Below, one piece after another: positions 32,807 to 36,110 of a stretch of DNA of 36,110 bases (position 1 is its first letter; each line of letters begins with the position of its first letter). Made by a program: the position numbers and the translations under genes. Under the pieces are notes generated by a model, which was not told the origin of the DNA, searched no databases, and saw only the letters and a list, made by a program, of their open reading frames with translations. Source of the stretch: Lentisphaeria bacterium. Lineage in GTDB: Bacteria; Verrucomicrobiota; Lentisphaeria; Victivallales; Victivallaceae. The DNA lies in assembly GCA_900768515.1 (NCBI GenBank), contig CAAGDG010000044.1, positions 1 through 36,110 on the forward strand, read 5' to 3'.

Positions 32807-33259
32807 ATGGAACAGGCGATGATGATGGCGCTGGCGAAGGCCGGCGGGTATGCTGCGGTGGGTTTGGCGGCGATCGGTTCTTCGATCGGTACCGGTGTTG
32901 CGGGCGCATCCGCGATCGGCGCCTGGAAGAAATGCTACCAGCAGGACAAGCCGGCGCCGTTCCTTCTGCTGGCGCTGGCCGGCGCGCCGCTGTCGCAGAC
33001 GATTTACGGCATGATCATGATGATTCTGATTTCCGGCGCGGCGGCGAAGACTCCGGAAAACTGGCCGGTTTACCTCTTTGTCGGTCTTTTCGGCGGACTT
33101 GCCCAGATGTTCTCCGCGCTGTTCCAGGGCCGCGCCGCGGCCGGCGGCTGCAACGCCTTCGCCGAAACCAACCAGGGGTTTGCGAACTACCTGATGATCC
33201 TCGGCGTGGTTGAGACCTGCGCGATCTTCGCTCTGGTCTTCTCGATCATGGTGATGTAA
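32807..33259 (+). CDS. atpK: V/A-type ATP synthase subunit K (proteolipid ring)
   Basis: Subunit K is the c-ring subunit. Its 150 residues form two hairpins (four helices), the duplicated V-type form. Polar residues line up by eye with the sodium site of Enterococcus hirae NtpK: Ser63-Gln64 in PLSQTIYG (Thr64-Gln65 there), Gln107 in FQGRAAAG (Gln110) and Glu136 in GVVETCAIF (Glu139). This suggests Na+ coupling, but that is inference. ATG 32807 was chosen because GGAGG lies 10 nt upstream. Only one ion-binding Glu is present, as expected for duplicated subunits. A strong terminator follows. Confidence 0.95.
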   Translation: MEQAMMMALAKAGGYAAVGLAAIGSSIGTGVAGASAIGAWKKCYQQDKPAPFLLLALAGAPLSQTIYGMIMMILISGAAAKTPENWPVYLFVGLFGGLAQMFSALFQGRAAAGGCNAFAETNQGFANYLMILGVVETCAIFALVFSIMVM

Positions 33260-33285
33260 TCATCATCATAGAGCTGTTTTTCCTG

Positions 33286-33319
33286 CGCGCCCTCCTTTTT
33301 CCGGGAGGGCGCGTTTTTT
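33286..33319 (+). terminator. Rho-independent terminator after atpK
   Basis: CGCGCCCTCC (33286-33295) pairs with GGAGGGCGCG (33304-33313) and is followed by six Ts. It ends the proA-atpI-atpK unit. Confidence 0.9.
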
Positions 33320-33668
33320 GTGTGGAATTGGGACAGTTTCCCGCTGCCGGGACGGTTGGAGTGTGGGAAGAGGACGAAGAGAAAACCGGAGGTTTCCCGT
33401 TTGGGCATTTCTGCGTGATCCGTCGTTTTCCCGGATATGATCCGTCATTTTATAAGATTTTAAAAATCAACGCAATAGGAATGGATATGACGGGAAAGTG
33501 ACGGATTGAATCTCTCTTGGATGCGGTGAAATCAAAGCCCGGGAACCGATGTTCCGCGCCGTTCCCCGCGAAGGAAAAACGTCGTACTTGACAAGCTGGA
33601 AAGAGATGCCGCCGGAAAGAAAGCAAAGCGTACAGAAGGAAGGCTTTATTTCTGCCGGAACAAAAAAA
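33320..33668. other. Non-coding stretch before the integrated element
   Basis: No gene is supported here. The only structure I see is a direct repeat GATCCGTCNTTTT at 33417-33429 and 33439-33451 (22-nt spacing), with an inverted TGACGGAT near 33500. Short frames in the second half read into the tRNA fragment and are not genes. Confidence 0.5.
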
Positions 33669-33716
33669 TGGAGCCGACTGTCGGGATCGAACCGACGACC
33701 TGCTGATTACAAGTCA
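33669..33716 (-). other. 3' fragment of a tRNA-Thr(TGT) gene: left attachment site of an integrated element
   Basis: On the minus strand the sequence reads as the 3' half of a tRNA: the anticodon loop CTTGTAA (anticodon TGT, Thr), the TCAGC stem arm, variable loop AGGTC, a complete T-arm with GTTCGATCC, the acceptor arm and an encoded CCA at 33671-33669, then a T-tract. The 5' half (acceptor 5' strand, D-arm with AGCTCAG) is missing, and the anticodon stem has a mismatch. This is the usual mark left when an integrase recombines into a tRNA 3' end. The intact tRNA gene should lie at the far (right) end of the element, beyond the window. Confidence 0.85.
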
Positions 33717-33742
33717 CCTGCTAATGAACTTGAAATTGCTAT

Positions 33743-33769
33743 AAAATGCCAAAATGCCATAAAAATGCC
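33743..33769 (+). repeat. Three direct AAAATGCC repeats beside the att site
   Basis: AAAATGCC occurs at 33743-33750, 33751-33758 and 33762-33769, between the tRNA fragment and the integrase promoter. The position fits arm-type integrase or accessory-factor sites. This role is inference. Confidence 0.55.
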
Positions 33770-33780
33770 GTAATTTTTGT

Positions 33781-33809
33781 TTGACATGTTGCTTTTTTGT
33801 TGTTATATT
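33781..33809 (+). promoter_or_regulatory. Near-consensus promoter of the integrase
   Basis: TTGACA (33781-33786) and TATATT (33804-33809) are 17 nt apart, the strongest promoter in the window. A start near 33816 rules out the TTG codon there and supports translation from ATG 33876. Confidence 0.8.
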
Positions 33810-33875
33810 TAGCTGTTGTTAGAAGTATCTTTTATATTGCATACAGCAGCCCGAAAAACAACTGAAAATCATAAC

Positions 33876-35225
33876 ATGTCAATCCGAAAACGAAAAACTT
33901 CCGGCGGACAATCTGCGGAATATCATTACGAATTCATGCACGCGGGGAAACGCTATTACGGCGTCTGCGAAGGCTGCACCACCGAACGCGCGGCGCTTGC
34001 TTATGAAAAGAAAATCCGCGATACCGTAAAGACCGCAGCCGAACAAAAGAGCGTAAAAGCATTAATCGATAATTTCCGCGAAGAGTTGACCGGAGGCGAA
34101 GCGGTTTCACTCGCGGGAGCCTTTGACCGGTATATCACCAAACCAAAGAAAAGGATTCCAAGCGAACATCAGGCCAGAACCAACCGTACATACTGGAATG
34201 ATTTTACCGCTTTCATGGCCGCTAAATATCCCGAAGCCGTGAACCTTGCCGATGTGACCGACCGGCACGCGGAAGAGTACATTACCATGCTGCGGGATTC
34301 CGGCGCATTCGTGAAAGAGGTTACTTTCACCAGAAAAGAGGGCCGCCGCGTCATTGAATCCACTTACACGCCCCGATGTGATAAACTCTCGCCCCGGACG
34401 ATCAACGCACGGCATAAAGCAATCAAGGCAGTTTTTGCATGGCTGAAAGATGACGCCGGATTAGCCCGGAACCCGTTCGACATTCCAACGCTGGATAACG
34501 ACACCATAAGCCGGGACGCTTTCACCGACGCGGAACTTATGCGGATCGGCGACGCCATGACCATGCCATATACGCAGCCGATTTTCACCATTGGGCTATG
34601 TACCGGGCTGACACTGGGGGATATTTGCCTTCTCCGCTGGAATGAAATCGAAAGCGGATGGATCAGCAACAAGCGGCGCCGAAAAACCGGCGTAATGCTG
34701 GATATTCCCATCATGCCGCCGCTGGCCGCCTTCCTTGACCAGCAGCGCCCCAAAACCGGGGGCGGCGAATTTGTCGCCCCGGAACTTGCCGCCATGTACC
34801 AGACCAACCCGACCGGCGTAATGCTGCGGGTAAAGTCGTTTCTTGAAGGGTTGGGGATTCAGACCACTTCACGGATCGAAGGGCGCAGCCGGGCAGTTTC
34901 GACCAAAGCGGCGCACGCCATGCGGCATACTTTCGCATATCTGGCCGGAGTGTACAGCGTGCCGCAGCCGATTGTACAAAGCGTATTGGGCCACATGTCA
35001 CCGGAGATGACGGCGCTTTACCAGAAGCACGCCAGCCGAGAAGCAAAGGCAAAGTTCATGCAACAGATGCCAAATGTATTAGGCGCTCCCGCCGCCCCGC
35101 TGAAACAGCTTCCGGCTACCGGGGCGGCAATGGAACCGGAACGGGCCGAGCTGCACCGGCTGGCCGATACCTTGCCGATTGAAATAATACGGAATGTTTT
35201 AGAATATATACGGGGTGAGAGATGA
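33876..35225 (+). CDS. Tyrosine-type site-specific recombinase (integrase)
   Basis: A 449-residue integrase next to its tRNA-Thr target. The N-terminal part has an arm-binding-like segment (about residues 12-50) and a SAM-like core-binding domain (about 75-205). The catalytic domain (about 215-390) shows HAMRH (His347, Arg350), LGH (His373) and the nucleophile Tyr382 in TALYQKHA. The first catalytic Arg, usually in TGLR-x-G/S-E/D, is replaced: the motif reads TGLTLGD with Thr246. Arg254 in LLRW is close but out of place. Either the family uses another residue or the enzyme is impaired. The ATG has no clear Shine-Dalgarno; the start was chosen from the promoter position. It overlaps the next gene by 4 nt. 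Confidence 0.88.
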   Translation: MSIRKRKTSGGQSAEYHYEFMHAGKRYYGVCEGCTTERAALAYEKKIRDTVKTAAEQKSVKALIDNFREELTGGEAVSLAGAFDRYITKPKKRIPSEHQARTNRTYWNDFTAFMAAKYPEAVNLADVTDRHAEEYITMLRDSGAFVKEVTFTRKEGRRVIESTYTPRCDKLSPRTINARHKAIKAVFAWLKDDAGLARNPFDIPTLDNDTISRDAFTDAELMRIGDAMTMPYTQPIFTIGLCTGLTLGDICLLRWNEIESGWISNKRRRKTGVMLDIPIMPPLAAFLDQQRPKTGGGEFVAPELAAMYQTNPTGVMLRVKSFLEGLGIQTTSRIEGRSRAVSTKAAHAMRHTFAYLAGVYSVPQPIVQSVLGHMSPEMTALYQKHASREAKAKFMQQMPNVLGAPAAPLKQLPATGAAMEPERAELHRLADTLPIEIIRNVLEYIRGER

Positions 35226-35794
35226 ACGAAGAAGATTTCTACAAAAGAGAGATTTCGATAGATGATCGCTTGTATGGCAACCTTGATGCAGCCAAAGATA
35301 TTTTTTCCGAACTAGAATCAGGATGGGAAAACGTTTATCCGCCCCAAAAAATATTTGAAAAAATTTTTGAAGGTGGCGGGTACGCTGTTGCTGTAAGTGA
35401 AACTTATAGAGCGTTGGCACTTTGTGCTGGATTAAAAGCTAAGTTGTTGTTAGAAGCTTTTGATAAGATTATTGCTCGAGTAGGAAAAGATGTTAAAGTA
35501 GTTAGTGATGAAGACTATAAAAAAGTTGCAGCGGAAATTATTACCATTCACAAGAAACTTGACGAAGATCTTTCCCGATTACAGAATGAAAAACTATCAA
35601 GATATGCGAATTCCATTAAAAAGAATGCGGATCGATTGGAGATTTTTAAGCGATTCAAAGAGCAAGGCTTGACGGACGCCGAAACATACCGCAAAATAAT
35701 AGAAATTGAAAACGAGGATCGGGAAAAACCAATAAAACTAGGAACGACCGAATACTATGCAGCAATGAATAGTCTTAGGTTGTGTCGTCAATAG
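35222..35794 (+). CDS. Unknown helical protein, likely cut by an IS at its 3' end
   Basis: A 190-residue frame whose ATG overlaps the integrase stop (ATGA), so it is translated with it. It is AT-rich and rich in Lys, Glu and Ile, unlike the GC-rich core genes, which points to transfer. Predicted to be mainly helical, with a possible coiled coil (about residues 110-160) and no motif I recognise; no membrane segment or signal peptide. The last eight codons (NSLRLCRQ) appear to be read from the end of the IS5-type element, so the native C-terminus is probably missing. Its co-translation with the integrase suggests an excision or regulatory helper, or cargo; I cannot choose. Confidence 0.6.
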   Translation: MNEEDFYKREISIDDRLYGNLDAAKDIFSELESGWENVYPPQKIFEKIFEGGGYAVAVSETYRALALCAGLKAKLLLEAFDKIIARVGKDVKVVSDEDYKKVAAEIITIHKKLDEDLSRLQNEKLSRYANSIKKNADRLEIFKRFKEQGLTDAETYRKIIEIENEDREKPIKLGTTEYYAAMNSLRLCRQ

Positions 35795-35808
35795 ATTTGT
35801 GCTATATT
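35780..35808 (+). promoter_or_regulatory. Promoter of the transposase gene
   Basis: TTGTGT (35780-35785) and TATATT (35803-35808) are 17 nt apart. The -35 lies in the putative IS end, so it also marks the boundary. Confidence 0.6.
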
Positions 35809-35838
35809 ATGCAAACGTCAAAAAAGGATGTAGGGAAA

Positions 35839-36110
35839 ATGGCGAATGCATACGAACGACATGATATATCGGATGAATCTTGGGCTAAAATCGAATTTTT
35901 GCTGCCTGGGCGCAAGGGAACTTGGGGCGGCAACGCTCGCGACAACCGCCAATTTATCAATGCGGTATTTTGGATTTTACGAACGGGAGCACCTTGGCGT
36001 GATTTGCCACCGAGTTACGGAGATTGGAAAAATACTCATCGGCGTTTTTGCCGTTGGCGTGACAAAGGAGTTTGGGAGAAATTATTGCAGGAATTGATTG
36101 ACAATCCGGA
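35839..36110 (+). CDS. IS5-family transposase, N-terminal part (partial at the window end)
   Basis: From ATG 35839 the frame stays open to the end of the window (90 codons). The residues SDESWAKIEFLLPG, NRQFINAVFWILRTGAPWRDLP and YGDWKNTHRRFCRWRDKGVW are typical of the N-terminal DUF4096 region of IS5-family transposases (IS427/IS1031-like). The DDE catalytic residues would come later. A GGG before the ATG is a weak ribosome site. Whether it is intact cannot be judged here. Confidence 0.9.
   Translation, partial: MANAYERHDISDESWAKIEFLLPGRKGTWGGNARDNRQFINAVFWILRTGAPWRDLPPSYGDWKNTHRRFCRWRDKGVWEKLLQELIDNP

Larger units (their letters stand above)
35776..36110 (+). mobile_element. Left part of an IS5-family insertion sequence (runs off the window)
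   Basis: The left end is placed at about 35776-35779, where CTTAGGTTGTGTCG begins. The boundary is inferred from the transposase promoter's position and from the break in the preceding gene; the matching right end and target duplication are outside the window. Confidence 0.55.

Noticed and set aside
33669..33740. Complete tRNA-Thr gene
   Set aside because: No D-arm or 5' acceptor strand upstream of the anticodon arm on the minus strand, and the anticodon stem has a mismatch.
33549..33773. Small plus-strand protein containing RLSGSNRRPADYKS
   Set aside because: It is the reverse read of the tRNA-Thr fragment, a known kind of false gene.
35846..36097. Small plus-strand protein at the window end
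   Set aside because: Shifted frame inside the IS5-type transposase, whose own frame is open to the end of the window.

Overview
This window looks like chromosomal DNA from a GC-rich, diderm (Gram-negative-type) bacterium. The best guess is a member of the PVC superphylum, probably Lentisphaerae/Victivallales-like. Reasons: LpxD and Skp/OmpH imply lipid A and an outer membrane; the membrane ATPase subunits are of the V/A type (I and K) rather than F-type; and folP-cdaA-cdaR sits behind gyrA. The taxonomic placement is inference; no 16S rRNA gene is present.

Layout. (1) 1-9.1 kb: 3' part of mfd (+); a convergent minus-strand operon guaB > ompH > lpxD > Sel1-repeat protein with a clear promoter before guaB; then metG (+) with its own promoter and terminator. 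(2) 9.19-9.51 kb: three ~96-bp tandem repeats plus a partial fourth, full of hairpins. The last hairpin contains the trmB stop codon. (3) 9.5-19.2 kb: one tightly packed minus-strand block, gyrA > folP > cdaA > cdaR > PpiD-like protein > speD > rdgC > trmB, led by a good promoter before gyrA. (4) 19.2-19.98 kb: AT-rich intergenic region between divergent gyrA and dnaN with a perfect DnaA box, a candidate replication origin. (5) 20-23.2 kb: dnaN, recF and a radical-SAM gene (+). (6) 23.2-29.4 kb: ppdK, a small lipoprotein gene, rodA and purA, all on minus. (7) 29.6-33.3 kb: proA followed by V-type ATPase subunits I and K (+), ending in a strong terminator. (8) 33.67 kb to the end: the left end of an integrated mobile element. 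It has a duplicated 3' fragment of a tRNA-Thr gene (att site), short direct repeats, a tyrosine recombinase with a consensus promoter, an AT-rich unknown gene, and the start of an IS5-family transposase gene that appears to have cut the unknown gene.

The core genes serve DNA repair and replication (mfd, gyrA, dnaN, recF, rdgC), envelope growth (lpxD, ompH, rodA, PpiD-like protein), c-di-AMP signalling (cdaA, cdaR) and central metabolism (guaB, purA, folP, proA, speD, ppdK). Strong promoters share one form across the window, TTGnnn-17 nt-TATATT or TATGTT, which helped fix several start codons. The most interesting points are the tRNA-Thr-borne element and its odd integrase, the repeat array at the metG/trmB junction, the double-length SpeD with a degenerate second half, the ATPase I/K pair separated from the catalytic subunits, and the candidate origin.
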